Part shown: one piece after another, positions 13,051 to 24,204 of the stretch | Layout of the letters: every line of letters begins with the position of its first letter | How positions within the stretch are numbered: the stretch's first letter is position 1 | Origin: Escallonia rubra | Lineage: Eukaryota; Streptophyta; Magnoliopsida; Escalloniales; Escalloniaceae | Assembly (NCBI GenBank): GCA_033065855.1 | Contig: JAVXUO010002762.1 | Coordinates: 62,001-126,000 of the forward strand | Direction of reading: 5' to 3' | DNA: 64,000 nt | Translations under genes and position numbers: made by a program | Notes under the pieces: model-generated | Seen by the model: the letters and a program-made list of their open reading frames with translations, nothing else | What the model was told of the DNA's origin: nothing | Database searches by the model: none

Positions 13051-13730
13051 GGTCTTGTTCAATTCCGTTGTGTGGTCCCGTTTGTCGATCTCTCTTCACG
13101 TGCTTGCACGTGAGGAGTAGGCAGATATAAATAGTTCTTAACAGCTGCTGGAACTTAACAGGTGGTTGCGGGGTGGTTGCGGCGGTGGCGGGTTGGGGGG
13201 GTTTGCGGGGTGGGTAGTGGATGTTGGAAACTTTTCACTAATCGGGCCTTTTACTTTCAAACCTTACACAACTAGGTTTAATGTTAAAAAAGAATCACTC
13301 CATTTCATTGATTGGTTATAAAGAGATATAATATCTCAAAGTCGGGTATTTAATAAGATTTAAGAAGGGTCATAAAGATCAAGGGCGTTCATAGTCTCTC
13401 AGATTGTGGTTTGTTAATTAAAACCTGCAAAGTCATTTAACTACCGCAGCAGTTTGCACCCCTACATTTCCAACACTAGAAGGGAATCCCAGCTTGGGAT
13501 CAAGATATAGGAACAAAATTGGTAGGGTGTTGGTTTATGTCTTGGAACCGTACGTACTAATCGTAGTTAGGTTGGAGTTTGATAATTTGAGAATTAACCA
13601 TTTGTAATTGGTGTGTTGAAGAGTAGAGCAGTGTTTGGGAGGGTATATTGAGATGGAAGTACCCATTTATTTATACAAAGAAATCTTACTGGACCTTACT
13701 TTAAGCTGGGTGTTGAACCACTAAAAGGGT

Positions 13731-13946
13731 ATGGGTGCCATATACGAAGTGCAAGTCACTCATGATTGGGAAAATATTGTTGTAGACTTTAACAAAAAAA
13801 GAATTCCGGTAGTTAAAGAAAACCAGGAGGAGACAATTGCGCATCCCTTTGATTATTGGGCGAAGACATATATACCGAAGGGTGAAGAAGAATTAAGGCG
13901 GCATATGTTCGTAAGCAGGCTTTATATATATATATTGCTGACATGA
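13731..13946 (+). CDS. Short open frame, 71 aa, unrecognised
   Basis: Lies between beta-COP and EXO70G. The central part (KENQEETIAHPFDYWAKTY, then GEEELRRHMF) has the mixed charged composition of real protein rather than AT noise, but the last residues run into a TATATA tract after a GTAAGC-like donor at about 13910. It could be one exon of a lost or unannotated gene. I cannot name a family. Confidence 0.2.
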   Translation: MGAIYEVQVTHDWENIVVDFNKKRIPVVKENQEETIAHPFDYWAKTYIPKGEEELRRHMFVSRLYIYILLT

Positions 13947-14287
13947 TTTGCGTGACCCTTGGGGTTTCTGCTTTTTCGGTGCAGCTAAGATAGAAGACGA
14001 TTGTAAGTAATTGTGTGAGGCAACAGGTCAACTGTTTTTTTAGATGTGAACACATTCTCAAACCAGAAAGGTAATTGGCTTTCTGATGTTCTTGCTTTGG
14101 GCAGTCAAGTTTGGTTTGAATGTGGTAGACTCACTTCTACTTGATTTGGTGAGTTTGGTGAACATGTATGGCTTTGAACAAGAAAATTAACGAGTAGTAA
14201 AGTTTGTGTTTCCCAAAGTATTAGAAATCTTATGGGCTTCTATGTTCCTGAGGTCTAGTGCTCCTTTTGGCAACAGATTCAACCGGC

Positions 14288-16285
14288 ATGGAGGATCTGC
14301 TAGCTGCTAGGGAAATTCTAAAGAGTAGCTTAGAGAAGTCTAGAGATGTAGCTTCTGCAATAAACAAAATTGGCCCCACGTTGGAGGAGATGAACCGAAG
14401 ACTGCCATCTTTGGAAGCTGCTATCAAACTTATGGCGGGTAAATGTGCTATCTATGGAATCAGAGAGCACGTTGATTGTGTTCTCGGCCCTGCAGCTGCT
14501 GTTCTGAAGGTCTTCGATGCAGTCAATGAGCTCGAGGACTCTCTCTCGGCTAATGACCCATGTTCTGACTTACCTGGTTATCTCTCAACCGTTAAACAGC
14601 TCGAAGAGGCGTTGAAGTTTCTTACTGATAATTGCAAGTTACTAATTCTTTGGCTGGAAGACGCGGTACAATTCCTGGAAGACAACAATGCAGTCTCCGA
14701 TGATTGGTACCTCATCAACGTGAAGAAGTCCTTGAAAATTCTCGAGGAGTTACAGGCTATGGAGGAACGTTCTCGTCTCAATGGAGGGCTCCTGCATTCC
14801 GCGTTCCACAAGCTGGAAGAAGAATTCAGGCGTCTCCTGACGGATAGCAGATTTGCTGTTTCGGCGGATTCCTCTTTATCTTCCCTTCAGGAGCAAGCCT
14901 GCATTGTTCCGCTGCCTGTTATTCAGAAGCTGCAATGCATCGTGGAGATATTAAGTGCTAACAATATGCTTGGCAAGTGCATATATATCTATGTTGACGT
15001 TCGGAGTTCAAATGCTCGAACAGTGTTACGGGATCACGATTTAGATTACCTAGAGACAACCTCATTATCGGAATTTGATAGCGTGCAAAGTGTAGAGAAT
15101 CACATAGATCAGTGGGGCATCGATTTGGAGTTTGCTGTGAAGCATCTACTTGAACTGGAGTGTGCACTATGCAATGATGTGTTCCAAAAGGTCGAATTGG
15201 ACGTCAGGACGGATTGCTTTTCCAAAATTGCTGCCCGTGCTGGAATCAGTGATTTCATCAAATTTGGCAATGCGATTACCGAAGGTAAGAAGGACGCAGT
15301 GAAGCTATTAAAGCTGTTGGATATCTTTTCAGCTCTGAACAATTTGAGATTGGATTTCAACCGGCTTTTTGGCGGGAAAGCCTGTGCTGAAATCCAATCT
15401 CAGACGAGGGATCTGATCAAGAAGGTCGTGAATGGGGTTTGCGAGATTTTCTGGGATCTCTCCGTTCAAGTTGAGCTGCAAAGGCAGTCTGGTCCTCCAA
15501 ACGATGGCAGCGTGCCAAGGCTGGTAAGTTTCGTCACCAACTACTGTAATCAGCTACTTGATGACAGCTATAAACCTATATTGACCCAAGTTTTGGAGAT
15601 CGACTGGAATTGGAGGCGTGAGAAGTTTGAGGAGGGACTTCTTCCGAACGAAATTTCTAACATAATGAAGGCACTTGAGCTCAATTTAGAGACATGGGCA
15701 AAGACATACAAGGACACCGCGCTGTCCTATTTGTTCTTGATGAACAATCACTGGTACTTGTGCAGTAATCTACAAGGAACAAAGGTTGGTGACCTAATGG
15801 GAGATTCCTGGCTAAGACAGCACGAGGTTTACACTCAACATTATGCCACCGCCTACTTCAGAGAGAGTTGGGGGAAGCTCCCGGCTCTGTTAAGTGATCA
15901 GGAGGACCTTACTGCAACCGATCTGGTCAGGAAGAGAATCAAGACATTTAGTGAGGCATTTGAAGGAACGTATAGGAAGCAATTGAATTGGGTGGTTTTC
16001 GACAAAGGGTTAAGATGGAAGATGTGCCAGCAATTAGTGCAGGTTCTTGTTCCTATATATAGGAATTACGTCAACAGCTATTACATGCCTTCGGTTGAAG
16101 AAGTGGCCAGTCCCAGCAAGTCTGTGAAGTATACTGCAGAGAGGTTGGAGAATATGCTCAGCTCCCTGTTTGAGAAGCCAAAGTTGGGGAAGTATGACAA
16201 TGCTAAATGTACAAACACACACTTGATTTGTAAGATCAAGAATGGTGTCATGGGTCACTTTTCCTCGACTCCTGCCGCAGCATGA
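14288..16285 (+). CDS. EXO70G: Exocyst subunit EXO70, G-type, divergent copy
   Basis: A single intronless frame of 665 residues, as expected for EXO70G genes. EXO70 binds plasma-membrane phosphoinositides and tethers secretory vesicles as part of the exocyst. The N-terminus (MEDLLAAREILKSSLEKSR, then LGPAAAVLKVFDAVNELEDSL near residue 75) and middle (CIYIYVDVRSSNAR, LDYLETTSLSEF) follow the EXO70G pattern I remember; the Pfam-type Exo70 C-terminal domain covers about residues 280-640 (LLKLLDIFSALNNL, LFLMNNHWYL, LGDLMGDSWL-like DLMGDSWLRQHE). The family segment EGLILFSGGRATARDLV is reduced here to DLTATDLVRKR. The start at 14288 fits the family; an in-frame ATG at 14258 adds ten residues. The frame is intact. 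It lies 1.7 kb downstream of beta-COP on the same strand. Confidence 0.88.
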   Translation: MEDLLAAREILKSSLEKSRDVASAINKIGPTLEEMNRRLPSLEAAIKLMAGKCAIYGIREHVDCVLGPAAAVLKVFDAVNELEDSLSANDPCSDLPGYLSTVKQLEEALKFLTDNCKLLILWLEDAVQFLEDNNAVSDDWYLINVKKSLKILEELQAMEERSRLNGGLLHSAFHKLEEEFRRLLTDSRFAVSADSSLSSLQEQACIVPLPVIQKLQCIVEILSANNMLGKCIYIYVDVRSSNARTVLRDHDLDYLETTSLSEFDSVQSVENHIDQWGIDLEFAVKHLLELECALCNDVFQKVELDVRTDCFSKIAARAGISDFIKFGNAITEGKKDAVKLLKLLDIFSALNNLRLDFNRLFGGKACAEIQSQTRDLIKKVVNGVCEIFWDLSVQVELQRQSGPPNDGSVPRLVSFVTNYCNQLLDDSYKPILTQVLEIDWNWRREKFEEGLLPNEISNIMKALELNLETWAKTYKDTALSYLFLMNNHWYLCSNLQGTKVGDLMGDSWLRQHEVYTQHYATAYFRESWGKLPALLSDQEDLTATDLVRKRIKTFSEAFEGTYRKQLNWVVFDKGLRWKMCQQLVQVLVPIYRNYVNSYYMPSVEEVASPSKSVKYTAERLENMLSSLFEKPKLGKYDNAKCTNTHLICKIKNGVMGHFSSTPAAA

Positions 16286-16855
16286 TTGTGTCAAGGATTC
16301 TGCGAGATTGGCAGGATGCTGCAACGCTAACAGACTGTAAAATGCTACGTAGGGTTCGTCCATTCGATGTAAAGATGTATCTACTGTTCAAAAAAGGTAG
16401 GAAGGTCGCAGTTGCTCTTGCCAATAAATTTATGATGGTGTTCAATGTGTAAGCTGCTAGCATTTTATGATTATCACTAGAGCTGATAATTTGCAGCGTC
16501 ATGTCATCATATTAGGTGAAACTTTCCACTTCTTTTACTTATACCTTTCCTTCAACTTTCCGGTAGTTGAACTGCAAACTGGATCTGGACATTTTGGTTT
16601 TGTTATATAATACTAATACTGATGATCGTCATTGACATCATTATCTATCTGAAGCATCATTGAAACCCTTGATTTGGCAAGGAATTACACAAGAAGAGGC
16701 ATTTGTTCAAGAAAGAAAATATGATATATGAAAGTTATATTAACAACTAACTGGAAGCAACTATGGGCGTACAAATGAATAATCTGGCATGTGTAACAAT
16801 CGCATTCTAAGGTACTTGGTGAAAGGACATCCAGCCATCTCTCTCCCCTCTTAAA

Positions 16856-17992
16856 CTAGGAAGAAACACACCCTTTACAATCCAGTAAACCTAGACTCTC
16901 CTTAATAGTTACAATATCCGAGTAGAAAGCAGTTCCTGCTAAATGTGTATATGTCGAGTTTTCAGGGTCATATGCGACGTATTCTTCAGTTATTTTACTT
17001 GTTGCGTCCCTCCTTTCTGCTGTATGGAGAACTTTACCATTCACACTCAATCCATATGGCTCACCACCTCCCTGTAGGCAAATATTGTACAGCTTAGTCC
17101 AGGATGCCTCAACCCCATATTCCTTCATCATCCATACGGTGCAGTGTCGTCGATCATTAAGCGAAGCAAACAACAAAGTGAGACACTCCTCTACAACCGC
17201 TATACTTTCAATAGAATACCGAGCATCAGCTTCATCATAATTAATAGGCAGTGCCATCTCTCCGAATAACTCTTCGTCAACGTCGAATGTCGTAATTACC
17301 ATCTCCCGGCCACCCTTAAGAGGTGTGTTCAACCAGTGAATAATGCCATCAAGAGAAGCTGACTCAGAGCGTCCCACCCGTGGCACTGTGGCTCCACTGA
17401 TCCTTTTCCATGAATCCGTGCTCAACGAGTAAATCTCCACTTCAGGTGTACCGCCTCGGTGGTAGTACGTGATCTTCACAACTTTATAGTCACTAGTCGA
17501 GGCATGAAAAGCAATTCCTAGAGTGGCAATGGTATCAAGATCGGAGTCGCAAAAAAAACTTGGTGGAAGCGGCTTGAGAATTCCAATGATGGGATTCCAC
17601 ATGTAAAGGGTGGGGCATTCTTCCGTACGAGCATAAATCTTGAAACAAATCAAACCATTGCACGATCCGAGGTTAACGAAATTCCTAGACTCCCACAGAA
17701 ACGGGGGAGGTTCCACTTTTGCCTGCTTCGTGCACGTCTTTTCGCACAACAACGTGCAGAACTTCCGATCGGCTCTATAATCAGTGTCCGCAATAAGAGC
17801 CATGTATCCGCCCCCGGTACCGCTAGAGCGTTTCAGATGAGTGGTGACAAAGGAGGAGTCACAAACTAGAGCGTGCCATTCTTTGCAAACACAACTGAAC
17901 CTCATTACTGTCTTGGCGGGCAACCTCGAGAGTATATCGAAAGCGATCTCGGGAGGCAGATGTCTGCTCAGTGCAACGTTTGCACAAGCCAT
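16856..17992 (-). CDS. F-box protein with FBA/kelch-associated C-terminus
   Basis: An intronless 378-residue frame. The F-box spans about residues 9-52 (HLPPEIAFDILSRLPAKTVM, then RFSCVCKEWHALV), the surface that binds SKP1/ASK adaptors in SCF ubiquitin ligases. The remainder (FVNLGSCNGLICF near residue 107, YMWNPIIGILKPLP, YKVVKITYYHRGG, EIYSLSTDSWKRI, LDGIIHWL) is the F-box-associated interaction domain type 1 layout seen in CPR1/CPR30-like proteins. Length is typical. This is a large, fast-changing plant family, so the target cannot be inferred. It is convergent with EXO70G, with about 570 bp between the two stop codons. Confidence 0.88.
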   Translation of the reverse strand: MACANVALSRHLPPEIAFDILSRLPAKTVMRFSCVCKEWHALVCDSSFVTTHLKRSSGTGGGYMALIADTDYRADRKFCTLLCEKTCTKQAKVEPPPFLWESRNFVNLGSCNGLICFKIYARTEECPTLYMWNPIIGILKPLPPSFFCDSDLDTIATLGIAFHASTSDYKVVKITYYHRGGTPEVEIYSLSTDSWKRISGATVPRVGRSESASLDGIIHWLNTPLKGGREMVITTFDVDEELFGEMALPINYDEADARYSIESIAVVEECLTLLFASLNDRRHCTVWMMKEYGVEASWTKLYNICLQGGGEPYGLSVNGKVLHTAERRDATSKITEEYVAYDPENSTYTHLAGTAFYSDIVTIKESLGLLDCKGCVSS

Positions 17993-18254
17993 TGTGACCG
18001 CTCTCGAGAAAGATCACAGTTGGAACTGTTCTATCAAGGCCAGAGTTTTTCAGTAGAATTTGGTTTCAGGCTCTGCATGACTCAAATTTATGGTATAAGT
18101 AGGCATAGCCTGATAGCCCTCCAAGTTCCACAAGGAGTTGGAATAGCAGTTAAGGGAGGAAACATAGGGTGACTTGCTAATCAGCTTCTGAGTTGGAACG
18201 TCAATCTGCTAAGGAAAAGGAGTTACCATAAAAGGTGGATTTCGTTGTAGTAAG

Positions 18255-18270
18255 GGTGTGTGTGTGTGTG

Positions 18271-18312
<42 letters not shown>
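18255..18312. repeat. (TG)n(TA)n microsatellite
   Basis: About 12 TG units then TC and about 16 TA units. The TC between them is the proposed 5' end of the first Helitron-like unit. Confidence 0.9.
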
Positions 18313-18313
<1 letters not shown>

Positions 18314-18833
18314 TTATATACTATTTATAAAAGTGTGAAAGAGCGTAAATCAGTTTTTGGACTAAAATACCCTTCATATATTTTTGAATAATCTAGATTC
18401 TTTTAACAAGTCTATCTTTTTCACTTTAATAAAAGTTACAATTAATAGATAGATGTCTTTTCTACTTCTCATGATACTTTCATTTAATATATAGATTTAT
18501 TTTAATGTCCTTTACAACTTGATGTTTGGTATAGATTTATTTTAATGACATTTACAACTTGATACTTAGTGTACAATAGGATGTGAAACACATGATTATA
18601 GCATCTTATATACTAATTTCAACAATTTTTTTTTAAATGACCATTAGTTGATAATGGTTTCTGCTTACTGTAGATGAATTTCACTCTCATTTTCTTTTAA
18701 CAAATAATTAGTTCTGTTTTTTATGTTGGTAATGAAAATCTGATAATACACTTCAATGGAAAAGAAAAGTTAAAAAATTGGACATGTGCTTAAACTTTTC
18801 TGCTCTCTTGCGTTTTGATGTAAGACATAATGT

Positions 18834-18857
18834 TGTGTGTGTGTGTGCGCGCGCGCG
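18834..18857. repeat. (GT)n(GC)n microsatellite
   Basis: GT units passing into a GCGCGCGCGC run, an alternating purine-pyrimidine tract of the type that can adopt Z-DNA. Confidence 0.75.
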
Positions 18858-19064
18858 GTGTGCACGCGTGTGTATAGTGGATATGTGTAATTTATTTTTA
18901 GACACAAATGTCCTTATACATTTTTACATATTACATTAACGCCTTTCAAATGTTACCACCTCGATAATTACTGGCTTATCTCAAACCGTTGTCACGTTTC
19001 CTTTTCATGAAAATGACTTTCCACCGTCGTACATCTCCCATAATTTAATTATTGTAACTTCTCT

Positions 19065-20762
19065 CACTACAAGAAAAACATTCTTTTGCGACGGACTTTT
19101 AGTGACGGATTTAATTCCGTCGCTAAAAGTGGCCTTTACCACGGACTTTTAGTGACGGATTATTACCAACGGAAAATCCGTCGTTAAAGATAGAAACCCT
19201 ACTTTTTATCTTATTCTCCCCGCCGCTCTCTTTTTCCCATCTCCTCTCTCTCTGTAGATCTGTCTTTCTCTCACCCACACTCACCTCCATCACCTACCTT
19301 CGCCGCCCACCTCCGATGCCATCCCTACCCCGCTGCCCCACTCCGACGCCACTGCCACCCAACTCCCACACGGCCCAAACAGCGCATCCATTGTGCCACT
19401 GCCGCCCCTACCGCTACTTCCCCCTGCCATGTCCACAGCCGTCGCTGTCTCCCCCTACCGTGTCCACTGCCGCCGCTGTGACTACGAACCCGCCATGCCC
19501 CTTTTCGATTGTTACTGCTGCCCCTACCGCTACTTCCCCCTGCCATGTCCACAGCCGTCGCTGTCTCCCCCTACCGTGTCCACTGCCGCCGCTGTGACTA
19601 CCAACTCGCCATGCCCCTTTCCGATTGCTACTGCTGCTTCCACTACCTATTTGCATGTGATTTTGATGATTAAATTGCTTGTATTTTTCTGTCATATATT
19701 TCTATGTTGAATAATGTGATTCCACGTTCATTGATTTGCAAATAATGTGATTCCATGAGATCTTCTCTTTAATTGTGACACTGAAAAGAAAACCCTAATT
19801 GTCTGTTAAGTGTTCTGTTACATGTAGATTCATCATGTAGTAACTATGAAAGGGAAGTTGATTGCTAATTAACTATACGTAGATTTCCTAATTGTTACTT
19901 TTGGTGACTAAAACCTGCTCTTAAGTGTCAATTATAAATTATATTTTTGCTATTGCAGCTTCTTTACCATGATATCTATCTATAAATTATCTTTTTATTT
20001 CTTGAATAGTCTAAAATTGTTTCCTATTCTTATCAGTAGCAGCAAGAGCAAAGGAATTTTACCAGCGTTGATCTTCCAAAGACTGAACGGTTTTTCAAAG
20101 CATATGCATTTACTGGAAGCGGAATGGATCAGAATTGAGAATCTCTAAAGCGGAATGGATCAGTAGCAGCATATGCATTTACTGGAAGCGGAATGCAATT
20201 ATCTTGTTTCTGCTTTCTTGTTTTTACATTTGACCAAAGTTTGCTTGATGTGCCTAACTTTATTAGATTTTAAAAATAACAAAAAAGAAAAAACATTTTT
20301 TTACTTTTATCAATGAACTTTAGCGACAGAATCGCTGCTAAAAGTCATGCAAACAGATTGAAGAACATTTTTAGCGACGGATAATCGGTCGCTAAAAATC
20401 TTCCTAACATATAAGTGATGGAATTTTAGCGACGAAAATTCATTGCTAGTAGTCTTTTGCGACGGATTTTTAGCGACGGATTCCGTCTCTAAAACTTTTT
20501 TTTTTTTTTTTTGAAAATTCAAAATTTATGAAAAATATCTTTAGCGACGGAATTTTCCTTTGCTAAAAGTAATTAAATCCGTCAGTAAAAGTACATTTTT
20601 TTCCCGACGGATCATAAAATTCCGTCGCTAATCTTTTAGGAACGGCTTTTTCTGCAACGGATTTTTAGCGACGGACAGTTTGTCGCTAAAAGTCTTTTTC
20701 GACAGAAAAGACACTTTTAGCGACGGAAAAGACCGTCGCTAAAAGTCTTATTTCTTGTAGTG
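19065..20762. mobile_element. Non-autonomous CACTA (En/Spm-type) transposon
   Basis: Both ends carry the 12-bp inverted repeat CACTACAAGAAA, flanked by a perfect 3-bp direct duplication TCT (19062-19064 and 20763-20765). Both subterminal regions are packed with copies of TTTAGCGACGGA-like words in both orientations, the transposase-binding type array of this superfamily (19085-19190 and 20325-20755). The 1,698-bp element has no transposase. Its GC-rich core (19200-19640) holds a 116-bp tandem duplication. The element is inserted into a Helitron-like unit and is therefore younger than it; the intact target duplication and ends suggest a fairly recent insertion. Confidence 0.88.
19405..19636. 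repeat. 116-bp tandem duplication inside the CACTA element
   Basis: Two nearly identical units, 19405-19520 and 19521-19636, each starting CCCCTACCGCTACTTCCCCC. They differ at only a few positions, so the duplication is recent. Long proline-rich frames through it on both strands come from the repeat and are not called as genes. Confidence 0.8.
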
Positions 20763-22271
20763 TCTGTCTCCACTATGTCAAGTGGCAAGATGATTATATA
20801 TCCAATGGAGCAACACACCAACCCTCCAAAACAAATTTATAAAGATATTATTATAAAATTATGAATATGTAAATGTTATTTGACTATCTGTACGATTTGA
20901 GTCTTTTATTTCTGTATACGATGAAGTCACTTTCTCACTTCTATAAATTATGCCTTAGAGGCTTAATCAAAGAGAAAAGTGAAGGAAAATGATTGCTAAG
21001 AGCTAAATATAGATTAGATAAGAGAAAATCCTCTGTGAATCACAAAAATCAAAGAAGCCTATTTACGCAAAAATAGCATGGCCAAAAATAACCTACAAAG
21101 TTATGATTTCAATCATTTGCTGTTGAAAAATTACCACATAATAACTTTTTATTTAAAAACGTTGAAGTTACATATCAATGACTCATTTATAATGAAATAA
21201 GAACTGCAGCGTACTTGAGGTCCTAGCCAGATACTTCTTTTTGTTTATAAAACTAAACATGTTTTCTGAAATTTGTATGGCATCGTTATGATTTCTAGCG
21301 GTTTTCTCAAAGTAAAGCACATTACTGTTTCACAAATATGATACATTAACCATCATTCGTACTACCGATTCTATTCTTACTCCAAAGTCCCATCACGCAT
21401 CCACTTGATTTTTTTTATACCATCTTCTTCTAATTTAATGAGGATAACGATCAATATTCAAATCAGAGGCTACTTGAAAATTATCGAGATAAAACACACT
21501 CAAATGTGGAGAATCATACTTGCATAAATGATACGGGTTGCAGTTAGTCCATATTAGTAAAGTACTTATTTAAGTACACTCACAAGACACACGGAAAAAT
21601 AAACCAAAGTTCTTGAAGTAAATTTAGTGAATAAAATTTTGGCAGGTTACAACCTAAGTAGAAAAGTTAATGCGGCTAAATAGTATATAAACATTCACAT
21701 TAACTAAAAATGGACATCACGAGGGCCAAAAGTATATACCATTTAGTCTAAGTTAGTGTTCGAGAAATACAATCATCACAATCTTTAATAGATGAAACAC
21801 TTTTGGTATTAACTAGACGTCCAACACTCTAGCTATATTGATAGAACATGCATGTATATCTCTATCTCTAATATAAGTGCAATATTTTCCGATTGACCAG
21901 TAGAACATGGGAGGGGTTATTAAAATAGTTTGGCCACTAGGTTTATCTAGAGGGAGTGTAACCCTTGATCTCAGCAGGTTGTTGTTTCGTGGCTTGATAA
22001 ATTTTGACATTAAGTTATTTTCTGGTCTTACATGTAATGTATGTGGTTGAAAAGGTGATTGACATGCTTGTTCCATGTTTATGAATGCTTCTATGAGCAA
22101 AATATTTTGACTTGCGCCTATATTCTCATATGTCAGTTGCTTAGCAATTAATATGTTGAATTGCGTATATATTTTATCTTAACTGTTTACTTGATTTTTG
22201 TTGTGATGCATACTAATTTTTTTAACTATGAACCCTTTAAATATTGATGTTTGCGTGCATAGCACGTGTAC

Positions 22272-24204
22272 TCAACTAGTATATATAAAAGGCGAAGTTG
22301 AGAGAAAGTACTCAGGGCTGGTCTACGTGGACTCTCTCTTAGCTTACCATGTAGACGTTCCTATTTTGACTTTTTGAATGCATTTTAAATTTATTCACCT
22401 ACGTAGTAATGATTTGAATTCATTTTTTCAATTCTCTCTACCTCACTCTTATTCACCTTTTTAATAATGATTTAACAAATTTTATATTTCTCTCTCTTAT
22501 ATGTCAACATGTCCCATTTAAAATTTTATTTATACCTTTACAATTTCATTAATTCCTAAGGTTTTGCCAAAACCAATTCTCTATGTATTCCTTTTAATCT
22601 TAAATCTTTTCAATTATTTAGAGAAGCTCAATATTTTTATCAGTTTCTCTCTCTAACTAAGATAATCTCTCTCATTTTATTTCATTACAAGTTTATATAC
22701 ATCATTTACTCTCCTATTTCATTTTCAATCGTTGTTACATATCTTTACTCTTTTCTAAGTGACTTTTGGGTAATACAAACTTCAACACACGATTTAATAC
22801 AATTATAATTATCACTGTTATTGCTACAAGTAGGGACAAACTGTTTCCATCATTTCATATATTATTTTTCATCTTCATTTGTTGCTAAAAACTAGCAACC
22901 ATTACTCAAGTTCATTTTTCACGATAGAATTGGTAGAAAAATTCATATAAAAAGGTATAAATAATTTTTAATTATTTTTTGTCATTGCCAATTTTGTTAT
23001 TATTTTGTTATTTTTGGTTAATAAGAGAATATCATTGATAATTAAACGGTTACAGAGTTGCCCAATAGCGAGTAAATGTCATGACATTTCTGTGACTCTG
23101 TGTATACAAGACCACAAAGGTCAGAAACTAACAATGAACTTGTAGACCCGAAACCAATTACAATTAAACTAAAGTAGAGCATATCCTACACTTTAGATTA
23201 ACTTTAAGCAATAAGCGGAGGCCTAAAGGTTATTAAAACACGAAGTAAACAAAAAGAAATATTATAAATCTAAACAACACACAAATTACAATGAGGAAGT
23301 CAACTGGAGTCGGACGAAAGACAAAGATGTACTCGGCAATTAAAGGGATCACAATGCAAATACAAGAGGCAGGTAACCTTGCATGGTTCAAAATATTTCG
23401 CCGGTGATTTCCCTCCAAAACACGGCCACCATTAGGCCGGGCATCAAACCAACAGTCACAAATAAGGCCTAAGCTAGACTGTATTTGACTTCTCCCCCCC
23501 CCTCCCCCAAATTCCCACACACAAAACCCCTAGAGCAAATTACCCTGGAAACCCCTTCCCCCCACCCCCCCTTCCTGAGGGCCCCAACCCCCCCTCCTCC
23601 CCACCCTCACCCAATCGTACAAACACGCCTAAAACCCCTAAAACCCACCCAAGGCCCTATCCTCCCCCCCCCCCCCCCGCAGGAGATCACGACGTAACCC
23701 AGCAAAATTCTAGGCACCAAAACCTAGAAACATAGCCTAGTAACCAAAATGGACACCATACAACCAACTAAATAGCCCTAATTACTGCCAGCAAAAAATT
23801 CGACTGCCGCCGGTAGGATCCCGGTCACCGCCAGCACTTACAGATCGAACCCGAGCAAAGGCAAACCACTTTAATCAACAATACAAACCAAACAAACCCA
23901 TGACCATCACTATGATCTAGATCTAAAAAAGTATAAACTCACTAAAAGAAGACAGATTGTGTACCTAGTCCTAGGCCGGATTCCGGCCACCGCCCCACGC
24001 GCGCCATCGCACGGTGGGGCGACTGCGGTGGCTGTCTGTGAGAGTTTGCTTAGAGAGATGTGAGAGATATTTTTAGAGAGAGAGTTTTCCTCTTCTTTCC
24101 TCTGGATGTCTTTGTTATCTTTATTAGACTTACAAGTACGAGATCACTCGATCAATACTTTAACAATTGTTACTCTCGTGTGCAACGCACGGGATCAAAA
24201 CTAG
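22272..24204 (+). mobile_element. Helitron-like element 2
   Basis: The 3' end is CTAG at 24201-24204 followed by T, preceded by a hairpin (CGTGTG / CGCACG around 24177-24191), again the Helitron 3' layout. The proposed 5' end is the TC at 22272, reading TCAACTAGTATATATAAAAGG, similar to other plant Helitron starts. It overlaps the 3' end of element 1 by a few bases. The unit carries a retroposon-like minus-strand block (about 23010-24110) as cargo. Confidence 0.4.
23010..24110 (-). mobile_element. Retroposon-like block, minus orientation, unclassified
   Basis: Read on the minus strand it starts with a CTCTCTCTAAA pyrimidine-rich leader near 24100, runs through a GC-rich stretch with GATCTAGATC and C/G homopolymers (23490-23690), and ends in AT-rich DNA with TTATTAACC and an A-rich tail near 23015. 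That is the outline of a processed transcript or 5'-truncated LINE. No reverse transcriptase frame is readable. The block at 56430-57640 has the same outline. Confidence 0.3.

Larger units (their letters stand above)
18279..22279 (+). mobile_element. Helitron-like element 1, interrupted by a CACTA element
   Basis: Proposed 5' end TCTATATATA at 18279 and 3' end CTAG at 22276-22279 followed by T. Just before the 3' end a short hairpin (CGTGC at 22254-22258 with GCACG at 22262-22266) matches the Helitron layout of a small GC-rich stem about 10 bp before CTRR. No inverted ends or target duplication, as expected. A CACTA element sits inside, so the original length was about 2.3 kb. No RepHel coding was seen, so it would be non-autonomous. 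The 5' end is less certain than the 3' end because it is embedded in a microsatellite. Confidence 0.45.

Noticed and set aside
19316-19710. Several 75-105-codon frames on both strands
   Set aside because: All fall in the GC-rich tandem duplication of the CACTA element and are open on both strands because of composition.
23485-23697. 70-codon proline-rich frame
   Set aside because: Product of C homopolymer runs inside a repeat.
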